A stretch of DNA of 64,000 nt from Flavimobilis sp052324925 (GTDB lineage: Bacteria > Actinomycetota > Actinomycetes > Actinomycetales > Cellulomonadaceae): assembly GCA_052324925.1 (NCBI GenBank), contig JBQPRE010000001.1. One strand, written 5' to 3'. Positions 1-8,136 of the stretch are shown here, piece by piece. The notes under the pieces are model-generated. The model did no database searches and was not told the origin of the DNA. It was given only the letters and a program-made list of their open reading frames with translations. Made by a program: the position numbers and the translations under genes. Numbering within the stretch: the first letter of the stretch is position 1; the number at the start of each line of letters is the position of its first letter.

Positions 1-94
1 CCGCATCCTCAGCGAGGCTGCGCACCCGCTCATCACGCTTGCCGACACGATGGACGGCGCGGCCGACAAGGCCGCCGAGCTGGCCAACGCCTGA
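1..94 (+). CDS. sucC: succinyl-CoA ligase beta subunit, C-terminal end (partial)
   Basis: Only the last 30 codons are present, read in the frame that starts at base 2 and stops with TGA at 92-94. The tail (RILSEAAHPLITLADTMDGA and onward) resembles the extreme C terminus of actinobacterial ADP-forming succinyl-CoA synthetase beta subunits. sucD follows 34 bases later, the usual sucCD order, and the two products form the enzyme that converts succinyl-CoA to succinate with ATP/GTP formation in the TCA cycle. The 5' part lies outside the window. Confidence 0.85.
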   Translation, partial: RILSEAAHPLITLADTMDGAADKAAELANA

Positions 95-128
95 CCTGCC
101 TCACCGATCACAGGAGAATCCACGAATC

Positions 129-1019
129 ATGGCGATCTTCATCACTGAGGCGTCCAAGGTCATCGTCCAGGGCATGACCGGCTCCGAGGGCCAGAAGCAC
201 ACGACGCGCATGCTCGCGTCGGGCACCAACGTCGTCGGCGGCGTCAACCCGCGCAAGGCGGGCACGACCGTCGAGTTCCCCGTCGCTGACGGCACGGTCG
301 AGGTCCCCGTCTACGGGACCGTCGCCGAGGCCATGGCGGCCACGGGTGCCGACGTCTCCGTCATCTTCGTCCCGCCGGCGCACACCAAGGGCGCCGTCAC
401 CGAGGCGATCGACGCCGGCATGCCGCTGTCCGTCATCATCACCGAGGGCGTCCCGGTCGCTGACACGGCTGAGTTCTTCGCCCACGCACAGGCCAAGGGC
501 GTCCGCCTCATCGGCCCCAACTGCCCCGGCCTCATCAGCCCCGGACAGTCCAACGTCGGCATCATCCCCGCCGACATCACGGGCCCCGGCACGATCGGCC
601 TCGTCTCAAAGTCGGGCACGCTCACGTACCAGATGATGTACGAGCTGCGTGACTTCGGCTTCTCGACCGCGATCGGGATCGGCGGCGACCCGATCATCGG
701 CACGACGCACATCGACGCCCTCGAGGCCTTCGAGAACGACCCCGAGACCACCGCGATCGTCATGATCGGTGAGATCGGTGGCGACGCGGAAGAGCGGGCT
801 GCGGCCTACATCCAGGAGCACGTGACCAAGCCGGTCGTCGGTTACGTTGCGGGCTTCACCGCGCCCGAGGGCAAGACGATGGGCCACGCAGGGGCCATCG
901 TGTCGGGGTCGTCGGGCACCGCGCAGGCGAAGAAGGAGGCCCTCGAGGCGGCCGGCGTGCGCGTCGGCAAGACGCCGTCCGAGACCGCCGCGATCATGCG
1001 CGAGATCCTCTCCGCCTGA
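129..1019 (+). CDS. sucD: succinyl-CoA ligase (ADP-forming) subunit alpha
   Basis: This 296-residue protein is the CoA-binding, phosphohistidine-bearing alpha subunit of succinyl-CoA synthetase. It is full length for the family. The N-terminal CoA-binding Rossmann region (about 5-100) is followed by the ligase domain. The phosphorylated His is H253 in GKTMGHAGAIVSG. GPNCPGLISPG (129-139) is the other family signature. The ATG at 129 is preceded by AGGAGA at 112-117; an upstream in-frame start at 39 would overlap sucC and lacks this site. It is cotranscribed with sucC and closed by a strong hairpin at 1031-1071. Confidence 0.97.
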   Translation: MAIFITEASKVIVQGMTGSEGQKHTTRMLASGTNVVGGVNPRKAGTTVEFPVADGTVEVPVYGTVAEAMAATGADVSVIFVPPAHTKGAVTEAIDAGMPLSVIITEGVPVADTAEFFAHAQAKGVRLIGPNCPGLISPGQSNVGIIPADITGPGTIGLVSKSGTLTYQMMYELRDFGFSTAIGIGGDPIIGTTHIDALEAFENDPETTAIVMIGEIGGDAEERAAAYIQEHVTKPVVGYVAGFTAPEGKTMGHAGAIVSGSSGTAQAKKEALEAAGVRVGKTPSETAAIMREILSA

Positions 1020-1030
1020 CGCCTCGCACG

Positions 1031-1071
1031 GACGACGCCCGCCCGGTCCTCGCGACCGCGCGGGCGTCGTC
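1031..1071 (+). terminator. sucCD terminator hairpin
   Basis: A 12-bp perfect stem (1031-1042 with 1060-1071) is extended internally by CGGTC/GACCG (1044-1048 with 1054-1058), starting 11 bases after the sucD stop. There is no clear U tract, as is common in actinobacteria. Confidence 0.75.
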
Positions 1072-1156
1072 GTCTGCCGTGTGGCGTGAGCCGTTGCTCG
1101 CAGCCGGGAGCGTGTCGCCTCCTGCCGCGAGCCTCGGTGTGGGTGACGATGGAACG

Positions 1157-2647
1157 ATGAGCGCACCCACAGGAGCGCTCGCCGTCCTCGGACGCCGCCG
1201 CGGCCGCGTCATCGACGGCGGGCCCACGACGCACCGGACAGAACACTCCTCGTGGTTGACGGGGGTGCTCGCCTCCGCGCAGGCGTGCGTCCTCACGGTC
1301 CTGCTCATCACGCTTCCGGCCCTCACCGTGTTCGTGCTCTCGTCGGGCGATCCCTCGAACACGGACGTCTCATGGTTCGTCTCGGTTCGCGTGGGGCTGG
1401 GGCTGTGGCTGCTGGCCCACGGCGTCCCTGTCGCCGTCGGGGGCACGACGATCTCGATGGTGCCCCTCGGGCTGTCCCTGCTGTGCGGCTTCGTCCTGCA
1501 CGCATCCGCACGGCGCACGATGCGCCCGGACGCCGCGGCCTACGGCGCCGGTATCGCCGCCTATGCGGCCGCAACGGTTCTGCTCGTTCTTGTCGCTGGC
1601 CTCGCGGGTGGTCCGCAGCTCGTCATGGCCGCCGTCGGGGGCGCGCTCGTCGCTGCGCTCGGACTGGGGGCGGGGTACGTGACGCACCCCGACGGGCCGC
1701 GCCTCGCGAGAGCGCTCGAACCGGTCACCTCGCGTCTGCCGCTGTGGATGCGCCTCGGGATGCGCGCGGGCTTCATCGCGTCCGGCCTTGCCGTGTTCGT
1801 CGCGACCCTCCTTCTCGTCGTGTGGATCGTGGCGGGACGCGGACCGACGCTCGACATCGTCCACTCGCTCGACGTCGGGGGCTTCGACGCCGTCGTGCTC
1901 GCGGCTGCCCAGTCGATGTTCGCCGCCAACCTCGTCCTGTGGGCGCTCGCGTGGATGTCCGGCGCTGGCTTCTCGTTCGGAGCTGAGACTCTGTTCTCGC
2001 CGACCTCGGCCGTCGTCGGACCGATGCCCGTCGTGCCGCTCGTCGGGACGATCCCGACGGGACAGCCCGCCGCTGCGTGGGTCGTCGTGCCGGCCGTGCT
2101 CGTGCTCATCGGTGTGACCGTCGGGATCTTCGTGCACCGCCGGATGCCGGACCGGCGCTGGCTGACGCTCCTCGGAGCGCTGCTCGCGACGGCGGTCACC
2201 GCAGGTCTCGTTGTCGGTGTCCTTGTCTCCCTTGCCTCGGGGGGAGTGGGGCCGGGGCGCATGCAGGACGTCGGCGCGGATGCGCTCGTCGTCGGGCTCG
2301 TGGTCGCCGGAGAGATTCTTGCGGGCGCGGCCGTGACGGCCGTCCTGCTGCACCCCGCGTCCGTCGCCTGGTTCCGCGGCCTCGACGGCAGCGTGCGGGC
2401 GGCCCTCCGTAGAGGGCGGGCGACCAAGCGCCCGAGCGGGAGCGAGCCAGCTGCGTCGGCTCCGAGCGTGCGCAGCGGGGGCACAGCGGCGTCAGCCCGC
2501 ACCGCGCGCACGGCCGGGACCAGCGTGAGCGCGCGCACCGCGCGCACGACCCTCACGACCCCGACGACCCGCACCGTCGCGTCAAGCGCGACCTCGGCAT
2601 CGGCGGGTACGAGCGCGACGACGTCGAGCGTCCCGTCCGGCGAGTAG
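1157..2647 (+). CDS. DUF6350 / PerM-like polytopic membrane protein
   Basis: A 496-residue membrane protein with roughly eight to ten hydrophobic segments between residues 30 and 430. A low-complexity Ala/Thr/Ser/Arg-rich tail (about 430-496) is probably cytoplasmic. I assign it to DUF6350 by hydrophobic pattern and position. In mycobacteria the gene between sucCD and purN-purH is perM (Rv0955), needed for cell division and persistence, and the order sucC-sucD-this gene-purN matches. The ATG at 1157 is chosen because the upstream GTG at 1079 would add a charged, non-conserved extension and lies at the foot of the sucD terminator. A weak -10-like GACGAT sits six bases upstream. Its role here is inferred from synteny. 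Confidence 0.75.
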   Translation: MSAPTGALAVLGRRRGRVIDGGPTTHRTEHSSWLTGVLASAQACVLTVLLITLPALTVFVLSSGDPSNTDVSWFVSVRVGLGLWLLAHGVPVAVGGTTISMVPLGLSLLCGFVLHASARRTMRPDAAAYGAGIAAYAAATVLLVLVAGLAGGPQLVMAAVGGALVAALGLGAGYVTHPDGPRLARALEPVTSRLPLWMRLGMRAGFIASGLAVFVATLLLVVWIVAGRGPTLDIVHSLDVGGFDAVVLAAAQSMFAANLVLWALAWMSGAGFSFGAETLFSPTSAVVGPMPVVPLVGTIPTGQPAAAWVVVPAVLVLIGVTVGIFVHRRMPDRRWLTLLGALLATAVTAGLVVGVLVSLASGGVGPGRMQDVGADALVVGLVVAGEILAGAAVTAVLLHPASVAWFRGLDGSVRAALRRGRATKRPSGSEPAASAPSVRSGGTAASARTARTAGTSVSARTARTTLTTPTTRTVASSATSASAGTSATTSSVPSGE

Positions 2648-2691
2648 ACGACCCGGCTGCACTCGCGTGCGCACGCACGTGCGCCGCGGTG

Positions 2692-2717
2692 CCGCCGCGC
2701 GGTGGTTCGCGCGGCGG
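2692..2717 (+). terminator. hairpin between the perM-like gene and purN
   Basis: A 9-bp GC-only stem (2692-2700 with 2709-2717) with an 8-base loop lies in the 112-base spacer upstream of purN. It could end the perM-like transcript, leaving purN to its own promoter at 2748. The spacer is very GC-rich, so a chance hairpin is possible. Confidence 0.4.
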
Positions 2718-2747
2718 ACCAGGCCGCGCAGCATGCATTCGCGCCGC

Positions 2748-2753
2748 TACCGT
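2748..2753 (+). promoter_or_regulatory. -10 box of leaderless purN promoter
   Basis: TACCGT lies six bases before the GTG at 2760. This places the transcription start on or next to the start codon, as in a leaderless transcript. No Shine-Dalgarno sequence is present. Confidence 0.5.
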
Positions 2754-2759
2754 GGAGCC

Positions 2760-3419
2760 GTGACCGACTCCGAGAGCATCGTGCCCCACCCGTCCGCGGC
2801 GGGTCGTTCCGACGTCGCCCGCCTCGTCGTCCTCGTCTCGGGGACGGGCTCGAACCTCAAGGCGCTGCTCGACGCCCACGACGACCCCGCCTACGGTGCG
2901 CGCGTCGTCGGTGTCGTCGCGGACCGACCCGGTGCCGGTGGGCTCGGCCACGCACGGGACGCGGGCGTTCCCACCGCAGTGGTCCGGGTGGGTGACTTCG
3001 AGACGCGCGCGGAGTGGGACGTCGCGCTCGCGAAGACCGTGGGCGTGTTCAGCCCGGACTGGGTGGTCTCGGCCGGGTTCATGAAGATCCTGGGTGAGGC
3101 GTTCCTCGCCCGCTTCGGCGGACGCACCCTCAACACGCACCCTGCGCTGCTCCCGTCGTACCCCGGTGCGCACGGTGTGCGCGACGCGCTCGCGGGCGGG
3201 GCTCGCGTCACGGGCGCGACGATGCACGTCGTCGACGCAGGGGTCGACACGGGTCCGATCGTCGCGCAGGTCGCGGTCGACGTCGCCGACGCCGACACCG
3301 AGGAGACGCTCCACGAGCGCATCAAGGTCGTCGAGCGGGCGATGCTCGTCGAGAACGTCGGACGCATCGCACGTGGCGGCCTCGTCGTCGAGGGGCGCCG
3401 CACGCGCATCGGCGGGTAG
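2760..3419 (+). CDS. purN: phosphoribosylglycinamide formyltransferase
   Basis: GAR transformylase transfers a formyl group from 10-formyl-THF to GAR in step 3 of purine synthesis. The 219-residue product has the substrate loop LVSGTGSNLKALLDA (25-39). The catalytic triad is visible as N125 and H127 in NTHPALLPSYPG and D163 in VDAGVDTGPI. The GTG at 2760 is preferred because an upstream in-frame start (2667) would add 31 Arg-rich residues and because a -10 box sits directly before it. In many actinobacteria purN is followed immediately by purH; here 3 kb with three unrelated genes intervene. Confidence 0.95.
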   Translation: MTDSESIVPHPSAAGRSDVARLVVLVSGTGSNLKALLDAHDDPAYGARVVGVVADRPGAGGLGHARDAGVPTAVVRVGDFETRAEWDVALAKTVGVFSPDWVVSAGFMKILGEAFLARFGGRTLNTHPALLPSYPGAHGVRDALAGGARVTGATMHVVDAGVDTGPIVAQVAVDVADADTEETLHERIKVVERAMLVENVGRIARGGLVVEGRRTRIGG

Positions 3420-3543
3420 GTCGGGCCTTGCGCCGTCTCCGGTCGTGCACCCGTCACCCCCACGCCTCGTAGCGCTGCTGCGACCTCCAGCGCGAGTGGC
3501 GCCCGTGGTTGAGCGAGCTGTGCCGACCGCGAGGGAGATTGTC

Positions 3544-3557
3544 GTTGAATCGTCAAC
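3544..3557. promoter_or_regulatory. inverted repeat upstream of the ABC transporter pair
   Basis: GTTGA-atcg-TCAAC is a perfect 5-bp inverted repeat in the AT-richer 235-base gap between purN and the ABC genes. A second inverted repeat, CGCATT-gaga-AATGCG (3633-3648), lies just upstream of the likely ATG. Neither matches an operator I recognise. The local drop in GC suggests that the promoter lies here, but no convincing -35/-10 pair is evident. Confidence 0.35.
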
Positions 3558-3654
3558 ATCGCCCATAGTGTGAGAACGGGGTATCTATCCGTATCGAGGT
3601 CTTATAGCGTCCACAGCGTGGACAGGGCTGCCCGCATTGAGAAATGCGAGAGTG

Positions 3655-4323
3655 ATGAGAGACAAGATCCACCCCACCAGCCACCCGGTTCTCGCATTGA
3701 GCGGAGTGACCAAGTCGTACGGTCGAGGACGCGACAAGGTCGACGTCCTCCACGGCATCGACATCGAGGTGCGACGCGGTGAGGTTGTCTGGCTGCGCGG
3801 AGCCTCTGGCTCTGGAAAGTCCTCGATCCTCCGCGTAGCAGGGCTGCTCACCACCGTGACCTCAGGCGTCGTGGCCGTCAACGGCACGGCAGTACCTGAC
3901 CTCGACGACGCGCACGCCCTACGTCGCGAGACGATCGGCATGGTGTTCCAGCACAGCAATCTCCTGCCGGAGCTCACCGCGCTCGAGAACGTCGTCATCG
4001 CCATGCGCGACGTCGACCGCGCCGCCGCCGCCGCACTCCTCGAACGCTGGGGGCTCGGAAGCGTCTCGGGACGGCGAGCCAAGCAGCTCTCCGGCGGGGA
4101 GAGCCAGCGCGTCGCGCTGTGCAGGGCCATCGTCAACGCTCCGTCGCTCATCCTCGCCGACGAGCCCATCTCAGGACTCGACGAGGCAAACGGCGACAAG
4201 GTCCTCTTCTTCCTCGAAGCGGCGAGCCACGACGGCGCTGCCGTGCTCGTCGCGAGCCACGACACGTCGCTTGAACGCATCGCCACACGCACGATCGATG
4301 TCACGGGAGGCCGTCTTGTCTAA
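3655..4323 (+). CDS. ABC transporter ATP-binding protein, MacB/LolD type
   Basis: A 222-residue ATPase of the class that works with MacB/FtsX permeases (macrolide, lipoprotein or antimicrobial-peptide type; substrate unknown). All motifs are present: Walker A GASGSGKSS (49-57), Q-loop FQHSNLLPEL, signature LSGGESQRVAL, Walker B LILADEPISGLDE, and H-loop VASHD. The ATG at 3655 is used; an in-frame TTG at 3637 would add six residues and neither has a strong ribosome site. The stop overlaps the start of the permease gene, so translation is probably coupled. The pair sits between purN and purH, which are adjacent in many relatives. Confidence 0.85.
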   Translation: MRDKIHPTSHPVLALSGVTKSYGRGRDKVDVLHGIDIEVRRGEVVWLRGASGSGKSSILRVAGLLTTVTSGVVAVNGTAVPDLDDAHALRRETIGMVFQHSNLLPELTALENVVIAMRDVDRAAAAALLERWGLGSVSGRRAKQLSGGESQRVALCRAIVNAPSLILADEPISGLDEANGDKVLFFLEAASHDGAAVLVASHDTSLERIATRTIDVTGGRLV

Positions 4324-5542
4324 CATCTGGATCCTCGTGCGCGCAGACATCCGGCAGGCGCTGCGTCGTCAGCTGACGATGCTCGCTCTCATCGTCGTCT
4401 TCGTCAGTGCTGTGCTCGTGTGCCAGGCCGTCATCGGTGCTGGCGCAGAGAAGTTCGCCGCAACCATGCGCGAGAGCTCAGCGATGAACCTCATCGAGGT
4501 GTCGTCGACCTCTCAGCACAGTCAGCGAGCGGTCGACGCCGACGCTCTTGACGACATCGCCGCGATCCCCGGCGTCGCGGCCGTCTACCCCTGGTTCCAG
4601 GTCGACCTGGCGCTCGACGACCCCCACGACCTCCCCGACGAGAACATCCCGCTCTCGTCGGCGCTGTGGGGCACTCCTCTCATCCCCGGGCTCGAGCCGG
4701 ACATCGTTCTCGGCGCTATCCCGGAGGGTGGCCTCAAGCAGTCCGACATCCTCCTGCCTCGTGACGTTGATGGCGGAACTCTCGATCACCTGCTGGGCCG
4801 GACCGTGCGCATGGCGTACACCCAGGTGACGGGCGTGGGTACCGGGACCGCTGCGCTACGCGACTTCACCGTCGTCGGGATCTTCGACAACTCTGTCCCG
4901 GGCCGCGAGGGAATGACCCCGTCGTATGTCGCGCTCGAGACCCTCACAGAGATCAACCGCGCGGCCGGAACAGGAGTGCGTGGGGTCGACGTGCCGTTCG
5001 ACATCGCTTACGTCAAAGTCAGCAACCTCGACGATCTCTCCTCGGTGCAGCAGACCCTGGCGAGCAATGGGTTTGCGGTCATGAGTGTCGCCTCGCAGCT
5101 GAGCGAGCTGGGCGGGCTCTTTGACGTCATGGAGGCACTCACCTGGATCTTCCGCGTCATCCTTGTGCTCGTCTGCCTCGGCGTCGGCGGCGCCGCGGGT
5201 GCGATCTGGGTCCAGCAGCGAACACGTGAGATCGGGCTCCTCAAGGCGATCGGGTGGCGTCGGCGTTCGATCGTGCTGACAGTGGGAGCCGAACTGCTCG
5301 TCCTCGGCGCGCTGGCGGCTTCCGGCGGGCTGCTGCTGGGGGTCGTGCTCTCGCTAGGGACGACTGCCGTCATCGCGGATGCCGAGGTCTCCATGTTGCC
5401 GGTCGCGGCGTGGCAGGTCCCGCCGGTGGGATCCATGCTCGTCGCCTTCGCGCTGGTCCCCATCTGCATGCTCGTCGGTGCCGCGCGCAACATCCGTGCT
5501 GCGGCGAACACGGACCCGGACGAGGCGCTCCGCGACCTGTAG
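4316..5542 (+). CDS. FtsX/MacB-family ABC permease
   Basis: A 408-residue permease with the MacB layout: one N-terminal membrane segment (about 16-38), a large extracellular MacB-PCD-like domain (about 40-270), then three C-terminal segments of the FtsX domain, including the coupling region QQRTREIGLLKAIGWRRRS. The TTG at 4316 is chosen because GGGAGG lies at 4305-4310, five bases upstream, and it overlaps the ATPase stop. An ATG at 4298 in the same frame would add six residues. The ATPase partner is encoded directly upstream. The substrate cannot be read from the sequence. Confidence 0.85.
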   Translation: MSNIWILVRADIRQALRRQLTMLALIVVFVSAVLVCQAVIGAGAEKFAATMRESSAMNLIEVSSTSQHSQRAVDADALDDIAAIPGVAAVYPWFQVDLALDDPHDLPDENIPLSSALWGTPLIPGLEPDIVLGAIPEGGLKQSDILLPRDVDGGTLDHLLGRTVRMAYTQVTGVGTGTAALRDFTVVGIFDNSVPGREGMTPSYVALETLTEINRAAGTGVRGVDVPFDIAYVKVSNLDDLSSVQQTLASNGFAVMSVASQLSELGGLFDVMEALTWIFRVILVLVCLGVGGAAGAIWVQQRTREIGLLKAIGWRRRSIVLTVGAELLVLGALAASGGLLLGVVLSLGTTAVIADAEVSMLPVAAWQVPPVGSMLVAFALVPICMLVGAARNIRAAANTDPDEALRDL

Positions 5543-5625
5543 CCGGGCCGTTCAGACCCGGCGGAACCCGTCACGCCGACGCCGTGGGGGAGCGTGCCAA
5601 CGAGGAGGTTGGGCTTCCCACGGCT

Positions 5626-5672
5626 ACTCGTAGGCCCTCAGCACCATCGAACGGTGCTGAGGGCCCACGAGT
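5626..5672. terminator. bidirectional terminator between ABC permease and ferritin
   Basis: A perfect 13-bp stem (5633-5645 with 5653-5665, 7-base loop) is extended outward by ACTCGT/ACGAGT (5626-5631 with 5667-5672) across one mismatch. It lies between two convergent genes, so it can stop transcription from both sides. Confidence 0.85.
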
Positions 5673-5691
5673 CACTAGAGCTGGGGCCGTG

Positions 5692-6210
5692 TCAGGCCGT
5701 CTCGGCGGCCGCGTCAGTGCCCGCGCGGGACCCGAGCTGGTCGTCGATGCGCAGCAGGCCCGAGCCGTCGTCACCGACGAGGCGCAGGCGCCCGAGGATC
5801 TCCCCGACGCTCGCCTCCTCCTCGACCTGCTCCTCGATGAACCAGTGGAGCAGCGGGATGACGTCGATCTCGCCGACCTCCTGCGCGAGACGGTAGAGGT
5901 TGCGGATCGACTCCGAGACTCGCTTCTCGTGCGCGAGGGACGCCTCGAAGCACTTGACGACGCTCGACGTGTCAATGACGGGCGCGGCGATCGCGCCGAT
6001 CTGCGGCGTGAGGCCGCGGTCGGTCGCGTGCGCGGTGAACTTGGCTGCGTGGACGCGCTCCTCGTCGGACTGCAGGCGCATCCAGCGGGCCATCCCGGGC
6101 AGGTCGTGGTTCTCGAGGGCGATCGAGAGCTGGAGGTAGGCGATCGACGACTCGAGCTCGAGCGTGATCTGGTCGGCGAGGGCAGCGGCGAAGCGCGGGT
6201 CGATGCTCAT
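5692..6210 (-). CDS. ferritin (non-haem iron storage protein)
   Basis: A 172-residue four-helix-bundle ferritin that oxidises Fe(II) and stores it as a mineral in a 24-mer shell. The ferroxidase ligands of E. coli FtnA are all present with an offset of one: E18, E51, H54, E95, Q128 and E131. Family landmarks are LESSIAYLQLS, DEERVHAAKF and WFIEEQVEEE. Length is normal. A Ser/Asp/Gly-rich tail follows residue 145. The ATG at 6210 has TAGCGT seven bases upstream on its strand and no obvious ribosome site, suggesting a leaderless message. It is transcribed toward the ABC permease and shares its terminator. Confidence 0.93.
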   Translation of the reverse strand: MSIDPRFAAALADQITLELESSIAYLQLSIALENHDLPGMARWMRLQSDEERVHAAKFTAHATDRGLTPQIGAIAAPVIDTSSVVKCFEASLAHEKRVSESIRNLYRLAQEVGEIDVIPLLHWFIEEQVEEEASVGEILGRLRLVGDDGSGLLRIDDQLGSRAGTDAAAETA

Positions 6211-6217
6211 GACGACG

Positions 6218-6223
6218 ACGCTA
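6218..6223 (-). promoter_or_regulatory. -10 box of ferritin promoter
   Basis: TAGCGT on the minus strand, seven bases before the ATG at 6210. No iron-box-like palindrome was seen next to it. Confidence 0.45.
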
Positions 6224-6317
6224 GTCGTGGCGTGCGCACCGCACCAGCAGGTACACCGCCGAGTCGTCGCCGGAGCTCACGTGACGAGCACCTCGGCGTC
6301 GTCGCTCCCGCCCCCGC

Positions 6318-6323
6318 TAGACT
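6318..6323 (+). promoter_or_regulatory. -10 box of purH promoter
   Basis: TAGACT lies just upstream of the first conserved block of the ZTP riboswitch, so the transcript would start at about 6329-6332 and include the whole aptamer. Confidence 0.55.
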
Positions 6324-6324
6324 G

Positions 6325-6412
6325 GTCGCGGTCGTGACTGGCGAGGGTGGACCAACCACCGGGGAGCGGCCAAGGTTCGCGTCGAGGAACGCCGCCCGCC
6401 TGGGCGTCCCGG
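6325..6412 (+). ncRNA. ZTP (pfl-motif) riboswitch upstream of purH
   Basis: The conserved pfl blocks occur in order: GACTGGCG (6336-6343), a short stem GGGTGG-accaa-CCACC leading into CCACCGGGGAGC (6356-6367), then after a variable linker GCCTGGGC (6398-6405), which forms the pseudoknot half. The class binds ZTP/ZMP, purine intermediates that build up when 10-formyl-THF is short. It lies 45 bases upstream of purH, whose product consumes ZMP (AICAR). Whether it acts on transcription or translation cannot be told. No U-rich terminator is seen after it, so control of ribosome access is plausible. Confidence 0.92.
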
Positions 6413-6449
6413 CACCGCCCGCCGTCAGCGAACCCTCGAGGAGCCCCTC

Positions 6450-8069
6450 ATGACCTCCCCCTCCGCACCCATCGCCGCGCTTGCGGACGACGCGCGCCGC
6501 CCCGTGCGCCGCGCACTCGTCTCCGTCTACGACAAGACCGGCCTCATCGACCTCGCCCGCGCGCTCGCGGGCGCGGGCGTCGAGATCGTCTCGACCGGCT
6601 CGACCGCCGGCACGATCGCTGCAGCCGGCATCGCCGTCACGGGCGTCGAGGACCTCACGGGCTTCCCCGAGTGCCTCGAGGGCCGCGTCAAGACGCTCCA
6701 CCCGCGCGTCCATGCGGGCATCCTCGCCGACGCCCGCAAGGACGACCACCTCGCGCAGCTTGACGAGCTGGGCGTCGCGCCGTTCGAGCTCGTCGTCGTC
6801 AACCTCTACCCGTTCACAGCGACCGTCGCGTCGGGCGCGAGCCCCGACGAGTGTGTCGAGCAGATCGACATCGGCGGCCCCACGATGGTGCGCGCTGCCG
6901 CGAAGAACCACCCGTCGGTCGCCGTCGTCACGGACCCCGCGCAGTACGGCTCGGTCGTCGCGGCGCTCGGCGCGGGCGGCTTCACGTACGCGGAGCGTAA
7001 GGCGCTCGCGACCGCAGCATTCGTCCACACTGCGTCGTACGACGTCGCGGTCGCGTCGTGGATGAGCTCGACGGTGTCGCCGACCGACGAGGTCGAGATC
7101 GGCGGCGAGACCATCGCGACGGGCTTCCCGGCGTGGATCGGCGCAACGTGGACGCGCGCGGACGTCCTGCGCTACGGCGAGAACCCGCACCAGCGCGCGG
7201 CGCTCTACGTCGACGGATCGACCGACGGCCTCGCGCAGGCGACGCAGCTCCACGGCAAGGCCATGAGCTACAACAACTACGTCGACGCCGACGCCGCGTG
7301 GCGAGCCGCGCACGACCACGGCGAGCAGCCGACCGTCGCGATCATCAAGCACGCGAACCCGTGCGGCATCGCGGTCGGCACCGACATCGCCGATGCTCAC
7401 GCGAAGGCGCACGCGTGCGACCCGCTGTCTGCCTTCGGCGGCGTCATCGCGCTCAACGACGTCGTCTCGCCGCAGGCTGCGCGCCAGATCGCCGAGGTTT
7501 TCACCGAGGTCGTCGTCGCACCGGGCTTCGAGCCCGAGGCCCTCGACATCCTGCGTGCGAAGAAGAACGTGCGCTTGCTGCTCGTCGACGCGGAGCCGTC
7601 CGCGCCCGTCGAGACGCGCCCGATCTCGGGTGGGTTGCTCGTCCAGGCAGTTGACCGTGTTGATGCAGCGGGCGACGACCCGACGACGTGGACGCTCGCA
7701 GCCGGTGACGCGGCCGACGACGCGACGCTCGCGGACCTCGCGTTCGCGTGGCGTGCGGTGCGTGCCGTGAAGTCGAATGCCATCCTCCTCGCGGCCGGGG
7801 GCGCGTCGGTCGGCGTCGGGATGGGGCAGGTCAACCGGGTCGACTCGTGCCGCCTCGCGGTCGAGCGTGCGGGCGAGCGCGCGACCGGTTCGGTCGCGGC
7901 GTCCGACGCGTTCTTCCCGTTCGCCGACGGGCTCCAGGTGCTGCTCGAGGCGGGCGTGCGCGCAGTCGTTCAGCCCGGTGGGTCGGTGCGTGACGACGAG
8001 GTCGTCAAGGCGGCAGCCGCGGCGGGGGTGACCCTCTACTTCACGGGCACGCGTCACTTCGCCCACTGA
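6450..8069 (+). CDS. purH: bifunctional AICAR transformylase / IMP cyclohydrolase
   Basis: The 539-residue enzyme carries out the last two steps of IMP synthesis: formylation of AICAR and ring closure. An N-terminal IMP cyclohydrolase domain (MGS-like, about 20-220) is followed by the AICAR transformylase domain with GENPHQRAALY, the catalytic KHANPCG segment and DAFFPFADGL. Length matches the family. The ATG at 6450 lies behind the riboswitch. A 21-bp hairpin follows the gene. Separation from purN gives purH its own riboswitch-controlled unit. Confidence 0.97.
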   Translation: MTSPSAPIAALADDARRPVRRALVSVYDKTGLIDLARALAGAGVEIVSTGSTAGTIAAAGIAVTGVEDLTGFPECLEGRVKTLHPRVHAGILADARKDDHLAQLDELGVAPFELVVVNLYPFTATVASGASPDECVEQIDIGGPTMVRAAAKNHPSVAVVTDPAQYGSVVAALGAGGFTYAERKALATAAFVHTASYDVAVASWMSSTVSPTDEVEIGGETIATGFPAWIGATWTRADVLRYGENPHQRAALYVDGSTDGLAQATQLHGKAMSYNNYVDADAAWRAAHDHGEQPTVAIIKHANPCGIAVGTDIADAHAKAHACDPLSAFGGVIALNDVVSPQAARQIAEVFTEVVVAPGFEPEALDILRAKKNVRLLLVDAEPSAPVETRPISGGLLVQAVDRVDAAGDDPTTWTLAAGDAADDATLADLAFAWRAVRAVKSNAILLAAGGASVGVGMGQVNRVDSCRLAVERAGERATGSVAASDAFFPFADGLQVLLEAGVRAVVQPGGSVRDDEVVKAAAAAGVTLYFTGTRHFAH

Positions 8070-8089
8070 GCGCGTCCTCGACTTCTCTT

Positions 8090-8136
8090 CTCGATAGCCG
8101 ATCCGCGCACCTCACGTGCGCGGATCGGCTATCGAG
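8090..8136. terminator. bidirectional 21-bp terminator between purH and the reductase gene
   Basis: A perfect 21-bp inverted repeat (8090-8110 with 8116-8136) with a 5-base loop. The stop codon of the convergent minus-strand reductase gene (8129-8131) lies inside the right arm, so the hairpin overlaps that coding sequence. Confidence 0.9.

Noticed and set aside
39..128. Extended N terminus of sucD
   Set aside because: The extension overlaps sucC and lacks a ribosome site; the ATG at 129 has AGGAGA upstream and matches the family N terminus.
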